Shown: one piece after another, positions 1 through 8,929 of the stretch
Layout: each line of letters begins with the position of its first letter
Position numbering within the stretch: the first letter of the stretch is position 1
NCBI GenBank assembly: GCA_030667885.1
Contig: DAOUVA010000013.1
Coordinates: forward strand, 1 to 19,974
Origin: Phycisphaerae bacterium
GTDB taxonomy: Bacteria > Planctomycetota > Phycisphaerae > Sedimentisphaerales > Anaerobacaceae
DNA length: 19,974 nucleotides
Direction: 5' to 3'
Translations under genes and position numbers: made by a program
Notes under the pieces: generated by a model
Databases searched by the model: none
Told to the model about the DNA's origin: nothing
The model's input: the letters and a program-made list of their open reading frames with translations, nothing else

Positions 1-1178
1 CCATATATTTCGACATGTTCTTTGCCGGAGACTTCAACAAAGCCACCGTTGCCAGATTCGCTTCCACCTTTGGCTTCGATCTTTGCATCCGACCAAAATA
101 GTGCGGTATCAGGCGAATAAACAATGACCTCACCACCATCACCGTTTGTACCGGCGTTCGCTGTGGTTAAACTGTCCGAACTTAGCGCGACCACATCACC
201 GGCTATCAGGTCGATATTGCCGCCGTCTGAGTCAATACCATCGGCATGGATTGTTCCAAATTGTCCGACCAACGCCCCTTCCATTACGATCTGTCCACCT
301 TTATCGCCGGAGGCCTCGATTGTGCCGGTATTAGTAACTTGTCCGCCATCAGCAGTGAGTTTTATCTGTCCGGCATCACCGGTTTCAACCGAAGCCGACA
401 ATGAGCCTGTATTTGAAATTGCTTGTGAGTAAATATCCCCTGCTGCGAGCACTATGGTACCACCGGCGGCATCGACCGTGCCCTCGTTGAGAACACCTGA
501 ACCTTCGATCGGCTCAGCAGATTCGGGCACAGATGGCGCGTCCATTTCTAATACGACATCCGTGCCGGGTTCGCCGAGGAATACTCTGTCCCCGGATGCC
601 ATAACTACATACCCATCCGGACAGCTAATGGTACCTGAATTGGTAACCTGTTTGCCAATCAGATAAACTTCTTTTGCGGAAATATCCCCGCTATTTACCA
701 CCGAGCCGTCACCTCCGGCAAAATTATATTGTCCGTTTATAAAATCGGAGTTTGTAATATTCAAACCTGAGGCAACCAGTTGGTTAACATTAACTCTGGC
801 CCCTGCACCGATATACACACCCGCAGGATTAACGAAGAAAACCCTGCCATTGGCCAGCAGAGTTCCGTTAATATTCGTCGGATTTGCCGAGAGTATCCTG
901 TTTAACACCGAAGCATTGCTGCCGGGCTGGATAAACTGAACAATCTCAGGGCGCGCAATATCAAAACTGTTGTAGTTGATAATTGATTTGTCCGAGGCCG
1001 TTATAGTGGTATTGTAGCCGCTTTGCTGGAATGAAACCTGGCCGTTAATGACCTGCGCTCCTTCCGGCCCGGCAAGTACGACCGACAGTGACGTATTGAA
1101 AAACATACAGCACGTCAGAAAGTAAATAAGTGTGCACTTAAAATAGCGTCTTTTTGAAATTTTTCTTGAGAATCCCAT
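1..1178 (-). CDS. Filamentous-haemagglutinin-like two-partner secretion exoprotein (TpsA), N-terminal part
   Basis: About 392 codons of a secreted exoprotein; the gene continues past the left edge. The ATG at 1178 is preceded by GGGAGGAAC, a good ribosome binding site. A basic N-terminus (SRKISKRR) and a hydrophobic stretch ending near 'VVLAG' form an export signal of about 37 residues. Next comes a typical TPS/haemagglutinin activity domain (about residues 38-170): 'NYNSFDIARPE', 'FIQPGSNASVLNRI', then 'GRVFFVNPAGVYIGAGA' and 'LVASGLNI'. Downstream are glycine-rich beta-helix strands such as 'NGDGGEVIVYSPD' and 'GNGGFVEVSGK'. TpsA proteins cross the outer membrane through a dedicated TpsB pore, and that gene lies immediately upstream (81 bp gap, same strand). 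Function beyond secretion (adhesin, protease, toxin) cannot be told because the C-terminal part is outside the window. The TPS family assignment is firm. Confidence 0.9.
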   Translation of the reverse strand, partial: MGFSRKISKRRYFKCTLIYFLTCCMFFNTSLSVVLAGPEGAQVINGQVSFQQSGYNTTITASDKSIINYNSFDIARPEIVQFIQPGSNASVLNRILSANPTNINGTLLANGRVFFVNPAGVYIGAGARVNVNQLVASGLNITNSDFINGQYNFAGGDGSVVNSGDISAKEVYLIGKQVTNSGTISCPDGYVVMASGDRVFLGEPGTDVVLEMDAPSVPESAEPIEGSGVLNEGTVDAAGGTIVLAAGDIYSQAISNTGSLSASVETGDAGQIKLTADGGQVTNTGTIEASGDKGGQIVMEGALVGQFGTIHADGIDSDGGNIDLIAGDVVALSSDSLTTANAGTNGDGGEVIVYSPDTALFWSDAKIEAKGGSESGNGGFVEVSGKEHVEIY

Positions 1179-1259
1179 AGTTCCTCCCTATTTATGAGCA
1201 GCTAAACTACATATAGTATATTTATCCCACCTACGATTAGTGGACAAAACGCTTGGAAT

Positions 1260-3098
1260 TTAGAACCGGTATACACAGCTAAAATGTAATCGGCCGTCGC
1301 CATTATCAGTCTCATCAGTTCCACGAAGTGGCCAGCCGTAATATATACCTGCACTAAAATTATCCTCGATATCAATGATAGTACCTACGCCTATCGAGCA
1401 TAGCTCCCGAACTCTCCGCTCACCAACGACGGGACTTTTTATTTTAGCCCTGCCGAAATCAATAAAGGCCAGCGGGGCCAGTTTTCTTAGCCATGGTTTG
1501 CTATCCTGTGTTTGGTCTGAATTCGCTTCGTGATTCTCTATGGATTCGCTGTGCCTGATCAGGTCAAACTCATATTGGCCGGACATAATGATACCGCCAT
1601 CGGCAACAATTTCATCTTCCTCATAACCTCTGATGGAGTAGAATCCTCCAAAGGTTGTCATTTTGGCAGGGGCCAGTCTTTCGTTGGACTTTATCCATCG
1701 GAATGAACCACTAACTCGATTAACTTTGTTGGTTTCGAGATACTGACCATGAGAAGCGCCAAAGTTATAAATAGTAAAATCCGGGTCCGCATTCAACCTG
1801 GCCGCGGCAAAATCATTCGCGCTGGAACCACCCATGCTTTCAACTCTATTCAATGTCAGTGATGTATTTGATATATCATCTGAACGGTGGATATTAACTC
1901 CGACACCCCACAAATCCATATCAACATCGCTTGCCAGTCCCAGCGCAGGTGTGACCTTGCTGTTTTCCCGGCTTAGCGATCCGGTAACGTCAACAAACCA
2001 GTTATCTATCTGGAAGACATTGTAACTTAACACACTTCCATAAAATGAACCTCGGCCAAGAAAATTAAATGGACCTCCCTGCGGAGTCACGTCGAACTCA
2101 CTGTATCCACCATAGACGTTAAGCCGAAGCCGAGGTGTAAGAACTGGTAAATCATAGCTCCCAAATAATGCGTAGTTGTCATCTATACCTGATTCCCATG
2201 GAGCCTGGTACATTGCAGAAAACCTGTCGTCCATACCAGTAAGATTAGTATTTGTTACACCAACTTTAGGACTCCATTGCCGTTTGTCCGTGCCGGAATT
2301 ATCTATCTGTGCATACATGTGCCAGGGGTTTGATTCATAAACATCGTATGCCAGATTCAAAGCATTAGGCTCTGCGCTTCTCGATATCACGGCAGAGATA
2401 TATCTGTCAGGATTAAGATTGAGCAGCCTTACAAAATCATCCAATTTATTCTTTTGAATTGCCTCGCCTTCTTTTAAAGGTGACCATGATTCAAGTACGG
2501 CATCTTTCAAAAAACCTTTTTCTACATCTTGGCGTTCAAAATTATATCTCTCCACTGTAATCTCTGCTATCTTGCCTTCCAGAACTTCAATAGGCAGAAT
2601 TTTATCTACTAACTCTGTCCCCCGAACTGCTGATGCCGGAATATACACATAGATACCGGCATAACCTTCTTTCTGATACACCGACAAGACATACTTGGTG
2701 AAGCCCTGGATTGTGTTCAGTGAAACTTCGCGTTCCTCGCCTGGATTTAGAATTACATCATGTAAAACTCGGAAATCGTAGATTTGCTCAACAGTAGTGT
2801 CATCTTTCTGCACAGTAAGCGTATATGCCAAAGGCAGATTTTCCAGTAACTTTGCCATTGTGATTAGGTCGTTGCCGCCAATCCGCAGCTCCTTAACTAA
2901 AAACCGTCGACTTGTATCCTCGGAAAATATCAATTCAGCCGAAGATGTTTTGTCTTCTGCTTTTTCTCTTAGTTTTTCTAAAACCCGTTCCAGTTCAGCT
3001 TTCCTCTCTTGCTGTACTTGGGTTTGAGCAAGACCTGGTGTCGCCAGGAACAATAATAATGTCACGACCAGGATCGTTGCACTTCTCGATAAACTCAT
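1260..3098 (-). CDS. Two-partner secretion outer-membrane transporter, ShlB/FhaC/TpsB family
   Basis: 612 residues from the ATG at 3098. I chose this start because AAGGAGG sits 6 bases upstream and it begins a clean signal peptide (MSLSRSATILVV... ending ATPGLAQ). The frame stays open to 3224, but those extra 42 residues lack a ribosome binding site and would bury the signal. After the signal comes a Glu/Lys-rich helix (about residues 26-55), then POTRA-like segments (about 60-220, including 'IQGFTKYVLSVYQKEGYAG' and 'VLEGKIAEITVE'), then a long beta-barrel with alternating aromatic strands. It ends in 'LHFSCVYRF', with the terminal Phe typical of outer-membrane barrels recognised by BamA. 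FhaC-type proteins bind the TPS domain of their partner in the periplasm and thread it out. The partner is the downstream gene ending at the left edge. Length fits the family (about 550-600). Confidence 0.88.
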   Translation of the reverse strand: MSLSRSATILVVTLLLFLATPGLAQTQVQQERKAELERVLEKLREKAEDKTSSAELIFSEDTSRRFLVKELRIGGNDLITMAKLLENLPLAYTLTVQKDDTTVEQIYDFRVLHDVILNPGEEREVSLNTIQGFTKYVLSVYQKEGYAGIYVYIPASAVRGTELVDKILPIEVLEGKIAEITVERYNFERQDVEKGFLKDAVLESWSPLKEGEAIQKNKLDDFVRLLNLNPDRYISAVISRSAEPNALNLAYDVYESNPWHMYAQIDNSGTDKRQWSPKVGVTNTNLTGMDDRFSAMYQAPWESGIDDNYALFGSYDLPVLTPRLRLNVYGGYSEFDVTPQGGPFNFLGRGSFYGSVLSYNVFQIDNWFVDVTGSLSRENSKVTPALGLASDVDMDLWGVGVNIHRSDDISNTSLTLNRVESMGGSSANDFAAARLNADPDFTIYNFGASHGQYLETNKVNRVSGSFRWIKSNERLAPAKMTTFGGFYSIRGYEEDEIVADGGIIMSGQYEFDLIRHSESIENHEANSDQTQDSKPWLRKLAPLAFIDFGRAKIKSPVVGERRVRELCSIGVGTIIDIEDNFSAGIYYGWPLRGTDETDNGDGRLHFSCVYRF

Positions 3099-3224
3099 TT
3101 GTATCCTCCTTAAATTCATAATAATAATTCCCGTCTTTGCCGAAGATAGAGATAATAACCTGCTTGACTGTACGCTACTAAGCCACTTCCCCCTCCGGGA
3201 AAAAATATAATTCTTTTCCCACAC

Positions 3225-3629
3225 TCAATTACCCGCTTAATATAAACTACATTTATGGAAGAAATGCCTTACCCCAGTCAGTTCCTTTCTTGCCCAAAAT
3301 ATCCCTTGTATATGCCTTCCATAATCAAACGTATATTATCCCATAAAAGATGTGAAATGTAAAGAAAAAACAAACAAAATCGCATTCTTTTCTATCGCAG
3401 CTTTTGCCTCTATCGTCAAGCCTTTTTTCGTGGTTAATAGTTAATACTTATTGTCCTGCATACCGTCCAATAACTAAGCTTTATCTTAAAAATAAGTTAT
3501 ACACAACCTTAAAGCCATGAATTTCATACTAAAAATAAAGAGCATTGAAAAATGGCAAAATTGGCTTGAAACCATATTGCTTTAGGCTGTATTTTATAGG
3601 ACGTTCGGCTGGAACTGAGATTGGAAAAA
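3225..3629. other. Intergenic spacer between TPS operon and tRNA-Ala
   Basis: 405 bases of AT-rich DNA with no convincing reading frame. It holds the candidate TPS promoter (3335-3363) and one isolated DnaA-box-like TTATACACA (3497-3505), which alone means little. The part next to the tRNA would be its 3' trailer, starting with TTTTT on the tRNA strand. I see nothing else of note. Confidence 0.5.
3335..3363 (-). promoter_or_regulatory. Candidate sigma70-type promoter for the TPS operon
   Basis: Read on the minus strand: TTTACA, a 17-base spacer, then GATAAT, each one base off consensus with ideal spacing. Transcription would start near 3328, giving a leader of about 230 nt before the TpsB start at 3098. 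It is the best match I found in this spacer. The assignment is by eye, not experimental. Confidence 0.45.
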
Positions 3630-3702
<73 letters not shown>

Positions 3703-3801
3703 AGAAGATTTATTATTTACTATTTACTATTTTCATCTTTCGTTTACATTCTAAATAATTGTCGGTTAATAATCAATAAAGAATATTAATAAAAAAAGAT
3801 T

Positions 3802-6111
3802 GTGATTAAAAGGCAAAAAATATTCATAACAGGCCGGGTTCAGGGAGTAGGCTTCCGGCCGGCTGTATATAGATTAGCGCGAGGGCTGGGCCTGTCCGGC
3901 CTTGTATATAACGACACAAAAGGCGTTACCATTGAATTACAGGGCAAAAAAGGGGAAATAGATGAATTTTTGACCAGATTGCAGTCTGATTCCGACAAAC
4001 CACCCTTCGCTGTAATAAAATCCTGCGATGTGGTTGAGATGCCAGTTATCGAAGCCGAAGGCAAATTCACCATACAAACCAGTAATTCAGAAGGAACGCC
4101 GCTGTCACAGGTAACCGTTGATATCGCCACCTGCCGGGATTGCCTTAACGAGATAGCGGACAAAGAAGATTTTCGGTACGGCTATCCGTTTATAAACTGC
4201 ACTAACTGCGGGCCGAGATATTCAATAGTCAAAAATATTCCCTACGACAGGCCTAATACCACGATGCATGTCTTCAAGATGTGCGAAAAATGTACCGCTC
4301 AATATACAGAGGTTACCGATCGTCGCTTCCACGCTCAACCCGTTGCATGCGGCCAATGCGGGCCGGCAGTCCGGCTGACAGACAAACATGGAAAAACAAT
4401 AGAAACGCAAACCGATAAGGTTATCGCCGAAACCTCGCGTTTGCTTTCAGCCGGAAAAATCGTAGCAATAAAAGGTATTGGCGGATTTCATTTAGCGGTC
4501 GATGCTCTCAATAACAAGGCTGTCGACAAATTGCGCCTCCGCAAGAAGCGGGATCATAAGCCGTTTGCTATGATGACTGATTCAATTGAAAAGATGAAAA
4601 AATACGCACTTGTCAGCCAACAAGCCGAACATCTATTAAAGAGTCCGCAAAGCCCGATTGTTTTATTGCCTCAGAAAAGGAACTGCTCCCTGGCCCCTTC
4701 GGTTGCCGAGGGTGTTAATACTTACGGATTTATGCTTTGTTATGCACCGATTCATTATCTTTTGTTCGAGCAACTAAACAACCACCGAACAGATGTCCTC
4801 GTAATGACCAGCGGCAACATTTCAGACGAACCGTTGATTTGTAAAAATAAACTGGCCCTGGAGCAACTGGCTCACATTGCGGATGCCTTCTTGATGCATG
4901 ATAGGGAAATTTTCAGGCAGGTTGATGACTCGATTATTCACCTTGTGGACGAAAAGCCGGTCCTTTTAAGAAGGGCCAGAGGATATGTGCCGGGCCCAAT
5001 TTTTGCAGAACAAAGCTGCCGGCAGGAAATTTTCGCTGCGGGAGCAGATTTAAAAAACACCTTCTGTTTCACAAAACATAATCAGTTTATATGCAGCGAA
5101 CATATAGGCGACCTCGAAGATGCCCAGGTCTATCATCACTACATCAATTCAATCGAACATCTGCGAAATTTATTCGAAGTTAAACCGGAAGTTGTTGTAT
5201 GTGACCTTCACCCCGGCTATCTTTCCACGCAATATGCCCTGTCGCAGGCCAGCCTGAAAGTAATCAAAGTTCAACATCACTGGGCCCATATTGCCTCAGT
5301 TTTGGCTGAGCACGGCCTTAGCGGGCCGGTCATCGGACTCACAGCAGATGGCACCGGCTATGGAACGGATGGAGCTGTCTGGGGCTGTGAGTGTTTGATA
5401 GCATCTTTGGAAAAATTTGAGAGGTTCGGCCATTTGGCTTATTACCAGTTGGCAGGAGCAGATAAGGCAAGCAAAGAGGCTATAAGACCTGTTCTGTCAC
5501 TATTACAAAAAGCATACGGCAGAAAATTTGATTTACAGGAATTTGAGTGGCTCCTTAAACGGATCGAGCCTGACATAAACAGGCTGCAGATTATATCAGA
5601 GCAGCTTGAAAAGGGTGTCAATTGCGTAGAGACTTCCAGCTTAGGACGTGTTTTCGATGCGGCTGCCGCCATACTGGGCTTAGGTGGCTATAACAATTTT
5701 GAAGCACAATTGCCGATGGCCCTTGAGGCCGCAATTGCCGGCGAGATTGAAGAGCACTATGATTTTGAACTAATAAGCATCTCCGGCGAACCTGTGCAGC
5801 TTGATTTTGGAAAGATGTTTAAGCAATTAATCACTGACCTCAGAGACAAGAAAAACGTCGCGGTTATCTCAGCAAAATTTCACAACTGCCTCGCCGCAGG
5901 CCTGCTCGAAATGGCTAAAGCAGCACGAGAAAGCACACAATTAAATACAGTTGCGCTAAGCGGCGGAGTGTTTTGTAATCGATATTTGATTATTCGTTGC
6001 ATTAAACTCTTGAATAAAGCCGGTTTTTCAGTATTATTTAATCAGGACGTACCGTCGAACGATGGTGGAATATCCCTGGGCCAGGCGGCAATTGCAGCAA
6101 AACTCAGTTGA
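3802..6111 (+). CDS. hypF: Carbamoyltransferase HypF, [NiFe]-hydrogenase maturation
   Basis: 769 residues, normal for HypF. HypF turns carbamoyl phosphate and ATP into carbamoyl-AMP and transfers the carbamoyl group to the C-terminal cysteine of HypE, the first step in making the cyanide ligands of the NiFe site. Domains in order: acylphosphatase (about 5-90, 'GRVQGVGFRP'); two zinc fingers with cysteine pairs C111/C114 with C133/C136, and C161/C164 with C183/C186; a YrdC-like domain (about 205-390); and a Kae1-like domain (about 405-769) with H492-x3-H496 in 'QHHWAH', 'ADGTGYGTDGAVWG' and 'GGVFCNRY'. The start is GTG (reads V-I-K-R) in a poor A-rich ribosome-binding context; no in-frame ATG leaves the acylphosphatase motif intact. 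It is the first gene of the hyp operon, and all expected catalytic motifs are present. Confidence 0.97.
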   Translation: MIKRQKIFITGRVQGVGFRPAVYRLARGLGLSGLVYNDTKGVTIELQGKKGEIDEFLTRLQSDSDKPPFAVIKSCDVVEMPVIEAEGKFTIQTSNSEGTPLSQVTVDIATCRDCLNEIADKEDFRYGYPFINCTNCGPRYSIVKNIPYDRPNTTMHVFKMCEKCTAQYTEVTDRRFHAQPVACGQCGPAVRLTDKHGKTIETQTDKVIAETSRLLSAGKIVAIKGIGGFHLAVDALNNKAVDKLRLRKKRDHKPFAMMTDSIEKMKKYALVSQQAEHLLKSPQSPIVLLPQKRNCSLAPSVAEGVNTYGFMLCYAPIHYLLFEQLNNHRTDVLVMTSGNISDEPLICKNKLALEQLAHIADAFLMHDREIFRQVDDSIIHLVDEKPVLLRRARGYVPGPIFAEQSCRQEIFAAGADLKNTFCFTKHNQFICSEHIGDLEDAQVYHHYINSIEHLRNLFEVKPEVVVCDLHPGYLSTQYALSQASLKVIKVQHHWAHIASVLAEHGLSGPVIGLTADGTGYGTDGAVWGCECLIASLEKFERFGHLAYYQLAGADKASKEAIRPVLSLLQKAYGRKFDLQEFEWLLKRIEPDINRLQIISEQLEKGVNCVETSSLGRVFDAAAAILGLGGYNNFEAQLPMALEAAIAGEIEEHYDFELISISGEPVQLDFGKMFKQLITDLRDKKNVAVISAKFHNCLAAGLLEMAKAARESTQLNTVALSGGVFCNRYLIIRCIKLLNKAGFSVLFNQDVPSNDGGISLGQAAIAAKLS

Positions 6112-6179
6112 AGCACCGCCAAACAAGTTTGAGGGTACCACCATGATGAAATACTAAAATATGAACAATGAGGTAACAT

Positions 6180-6422
6180 ATGTGTTTGGCAATACCGGCA
6201 AGAATAATTGAACTGGATGGGGACAGAGCTGTTGTAGATGCGATGGGAAATCGCTGGAAAGCCAAAACTACACTTCTGCCCGAAGCTAAGTTAGGGGATT
6301 TGGTCTTGATACATGCCGGCTTTGCCATCTCGCTCGTCGATGAAGAAGAAGCAAAAAAGACCTGGCAGATTATTGCAGAAATTAACGAACTCCAGGACAC
6401 ACCAGATAAGATTTCAGGATAG
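6180..6422 (+). CDS. hypC: Hydrogenase maturation chaperone HypC/HybG family
   Basis: 80 residues. HypC binds HypD to form the scaffold where the Fe(CN)2CO unit is built, then carries it to the hydrogenase large-subunit precursor. The defining N-terminus is present: Met-Cys-Leu-Ala-Ile-Pro (MCLAIPARI). Cys2 becomes the essential free N-terminal cysteine once Met is removed, which fixes the start at 6180; GAGG lies about 8 bases upstream. The rest is a small beta-barrel (OB-like) sequence with 'GDLVLIHAGFAI', characteristic of the family, and a helical C-terminus. It lies 68 bp after hypF and 56 bp before hypD on the same strand. Confidence 0.97.
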   Translation: MCLAIPARIIELDGDRAVVDAMGNRWKAKTTLLPEAKLGDLVLIHAGFAISLVDEEEAKKTWQIIAEINELQDTPDKISG

Positions 6423-6478
6423 CGTTATTACAGACAGCAACGAGACCTATATTCGCACTGGATTGACAGCGTTAAATT

Positions 6479-7555
6479 ATGCTCGATAGAATTCAAAAAG
6501 CACAGAATCTTTGCCAAACCGCCTGTAAGCAGTTAGCTCGACAAATCAATATAATGGAGGTGTGCGGTACTCACACGGTCTCTATTTTCCGAAGTGGAAT
6601 AAGGTCGACTTTGCCGAAGGAATTGAAACTTTTATCCGGGCCGGGCTGTCCCGTCTGCGTTACAGACCAGGGCTATATCGATATCGTTCTGCAATTAGCG
6701 GACCGAGACGATTGTTTAATCGCAACGTACGGTGATATGATTCGAGTTCCCGGCAAAAACAGCTCGCTCGAAAGAAAGCAATCAAAAGCCAACATCAAAA
6801 TTGTTCTCAGCAGTGAAGATGCACTGCAATTAGCCAAAGACAATCCCGAAAAAACAGTCGTGTTCGTTGCGGTAGGTTTTGAAACCACTGCACCGGCCAC
6901 CGCCGTGGCGGTAAAAGAGGCAGCTGAACAGGCAATCGATAATTTCTGCATTTTGAGCGGGCACAAACTGGTTACCCCCGCGATGCGGGCTCTTTTGAGC
7001 GCAAAAAATGATAAGATAGATGCCTTTCTTTGTCCCGGGCACGTCAGTGTGATAACCGGCTACGGGGCTTTTGCCGAAATTGTGGAAGATTTTAATCGAC
7101 CGTGCGTTGTGGCCGGCTTTGGACCGCTGCAAATAATGGAAGGACTCGGCGAAATTTGCCGGCAGCTCGCATCCGGTAAGGCTGAGCTTAAATCAATGTA
7201 TGATGCGGTGGTTACCAAAGAGGGCAACATCGCCGCACAAAAAATCGTCACTGAGTGCTTCGAAGCGGTTGACGGCTACTGGCGGGGACTTGGAAAGATA
7301 AACAAAAGCACGCTTAAATTAAAAGAAAAATACTCCCGATTCGATGCCTTTACAAGATTCAAAATAAATGAAACACCGAGCGAAGAAAAAACAGGATGCC
7401 GATGCGGTGAGGTGTTATGCGGATTGTTAGATCCGCCGGAATGTGGACTGTTTGGTAATAATTGTACGCCGCAGGAACCTGTTGGGCCTTGCATGGTAAG
7501 CTCCGAAGGGGCTTGTGCGGCGTGGTTTAAATACAGCCGGGAAAGAGCACAGTAA
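6479..7555 (+). CDS. hypD: Hydrogenase maturation factor HypD (Fe-S scaffold)
   Basis: 358 residues, typical length. With HypC, HypD holds the iron while it receives two CN and one CO ligand, and its [4Fe-4S] cluster supplies electrons. Conserved cysteines are visible: C29 in 'MEVCGTHT', and C57 and C60 in 'GPGCPVC'. Also present are 'GFETTAPA', 'LSGHKLVTPAM' and 'CPGHVSVITG'. The C-terminal cluster-binding region (about 302-345) has 'GCRCGEVLCG', 'PPEC', 'NNCTP' and 'PVGPCMVSSEGACAAW'. Translation starts at ATG 6479 with no obvious ribosome binding site, so coupling to hypC over the 56 bp gap or a weak site may be used. hypE begins 3 bp after the stop. All catalytic residues known from the family appear intact. 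Confidence 0.97.
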   Translation: MLDRIQKAQNLCQTACKQLARQINIMEVCGTHTVSIFRSGIRSTLPKELKLLSGPGCPVCVTDQGYIDIVLQLADRDDCLIATYGDMIRVPGKNSSLERKQSKANIKIVLSSEDALQLAKDNPEKTVVFVAVGFETTAPATAVAVKEAAEQAIDNFCILSGHKLVTPAMRALLSAKNDKIDAFLCPGHVSVITGYGAFAEIVEDFNRPCVVAGFGPLQIMEGLGEICRQLASGKAELKSMYDAVVTKEGNIAAQKIVTECFEAVDGYWRGLGKINKSTLKLKEKYSRFDAFTRFKINETPSEEKTGCRCGEVLCGLLDPPECGLFGNNCTPQEPVGPCMVSSEGACAAWFKYSRERAQ

Positions 7556-7558
7556 CTA

Positions 7559-8581
7559 ATGACGGAAACTAAAAACGACAGAATCCTGCTTGCACACGGC
7601 GGCGGCGGACAACTAACCGATGACCTGATCCAACGTCATATTCTGCCAAGCTTAAATAATGAAACCCTCTCGGAGTTGGGTGATTCGGCAAAGCTGAATG
7701 TCGCTTCGAAATCGCTGTGCTTTACTACCGACAGCTACGTTGTAAAACCATTGTTCTTCAACGGCGGAGATATCGGAAAATTAGCTGTTTGCGGAACAGT
7801 AAATGATTTAGCTGTCGCCGGTTCGAGGCCCGTTGCTCTTTCGTTGTCATTGATAATCGAAGATGGTTTTGAATTTAAATTACTTGACCGGATTTTAGCC
7901 AGTATAGGCGAAACCGCCCGACAAAATAATGTCAATATCGTTACCGGCGATACCAAAACGGTTGAAGCCGGTGCCGCCGACAGGATTTTTATAAACACCG
8001 CGGGAATAGGGGTAAAGCTCACCGGCGCGGATATGGGATATGATAAAATTGCTGTCGGGGATAAAATAATTATCAACGGCTCTATAGGCGATCACGGGAT
8101 GACTATCATTTCACAGCGGGAGGACATCAAATTTCAATCGCAAATGCAAAGTGACTGCGCGGCCTTGGCGGGCTTAACCTGTGAACTGTTGGAAAATATG
8201 AGCGGCATAAAATTTATGCGGGACCCGACGCGAGGCGGATTGGCCGCGAGTCTTAATGAAATATCGAGAAGCTGCGGGCTGAGCATCGAAATTCGCGAAG
8301 TTGATATACCGATCAAGCCGGTGGTGCAGGCCGCCGCCGATATGCTTGGCTTCGACGTGCTGACAATCGCAAATGAAGGCAAATTTATTGCGATTGTCTC
8401 GCCGGAATCAGTGGATGACTGCCTGAGGATTTGTAAAAATCATCCGTTGGGTAAACAAGCAAAAGTAATCGGCGAAGTTTGTCGAACCAGTGATGTACCT
8501 CTGGTGGAAATTATAACTCAAATAGGCGGAAAAAGAATTGTGCAGATGCCATACGGGCGAGAATTGCCGAGGATATGCTGA
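7559..8581 (+). CDS. hypE: Hydrogenase maturation factor HypE (thiocyanate-forming)
   Basis: 340 residues. HypE, a PurM/ThiL-like ATPase, dehydrates the carbamoyl group delivered by HypF on its C-terminal cysteine to a thiocyanate, the donor of cyanide for HypC-HypD. The essential tail is present: the protein ends 'ELPRIC', with Cys340 last. ATP-binding features: 'AHGGGG' near the N-terminus (about 12-17), 'DSAKL', 'FTTDSYVVKPLFF' and 'GTVNDLAVAG', plus 'FMRDPTRGGLA' in the middle. The start is only 3 bp past the hypD stop, and the stop overlaps the hypA start as ATGA at 8578-8581/8581, so translation of the three genes is probably coupled. Confidence 0.97.
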   Translation: MTETKNDRILLAHGGGGQLTDDLIQRHILPSLNNETLSELGDSAKLNVASKSLCFTTDSYVVKPLFFNGGDIGKLAVCGTVNDLAVAGSRPVALSLSLIIEDGFEFKLLDRILASIGETARQNNVNIVTGDTKTVEAGAADRIFINTAGIGVKLTGADMGYDKIAVGDKIIINGSIGDHGMTIISQREDIKFQSQMQSDCAALAGLTCELLENMSGIKFMRDPTRGGLAASLNEISRSCGLSIEIREVDIPIKPVVQAAADMLGFDVLTIANEGKFIAIVSPESVDDCLRICKNHPLGKQAKVIGEVCRTSDVPLVEIITQIGGKRIVQMPYGRELPRIC

Positions 8582-8925
8582 TGCACGAAATGTCGGTGGC
8601 CGAGAGCCTGCTTACGATAATATCAGATGAAGCCGCAAAACATAACGCCAGGCCCATCGGCGCCAGAATCAGTTGCGGGACGCTCAACCCAATCAATGAC
8701 GAAGTGCTTTGTTTTGCTTTCGATGCAATCACTAAAGGCACATCGTACGAAGGTATGAAACTTCAGGTAGAGCACAAGCCGATACAGGCTCAATGCAGGA
8801 ATTGTAATGAAAAGTTCGATATCGAATTTTCGGCTCCGGAATGTTCGAAGTGCGGCAGTGAAGATTTTGTGCTGATGGCCGATGCACCTTTGATACTTGA
8901 AGAAATAGAATTACAAACGGACTAA
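8581..8925 (+). CDS. hypA: Nickel metallochaperone HypA
   Basis: 114 residues. HypA delivers Ni2+, with HypB, to the hydrogenase large subunit after the Fe unit is in place. I set the start at 8581 rather than an in-frame ATG two codons upstream (8575), because only 8581 gives the invariant Met-His-Glu N-terminus (MHEMSVAESL) in which His2 and the amino group bind nickel. The chosen ATG shares its A with the last base of the hypE TGA. The zinc site is complete: C72/C75 ('CRNC') and C88/C91 ('CSKC'). hypB starts 4 bp after the stop. Confidence 0.96.
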   Translation: MHEMSVAESLLTIISDEAAKHNARPIGARISCGTLNPINDEVLCFAFDAITKGTSYEGMKLQVEHKPIQAQCRNCNEKFDIEFSAPECSKCGSEDFVLMADAPLILEEIELQTD

Positions 8926-8929
8926 TACT

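Noticed and set aside
124..666. Plus-strand Pro/Ser-rich frames opposite the haemagglutinin gene
   Set aside because: Antisense of the glycine-rich beta-helix repeats; the minus-strand frame is continuous and family-typical.
3497..3505. DnaA-box-like TTATACACA, possible replication origin
   Set aside because: A single box with no cluster, no dnaA/dnaN genes and no AT-rich unwinding element arrangement.
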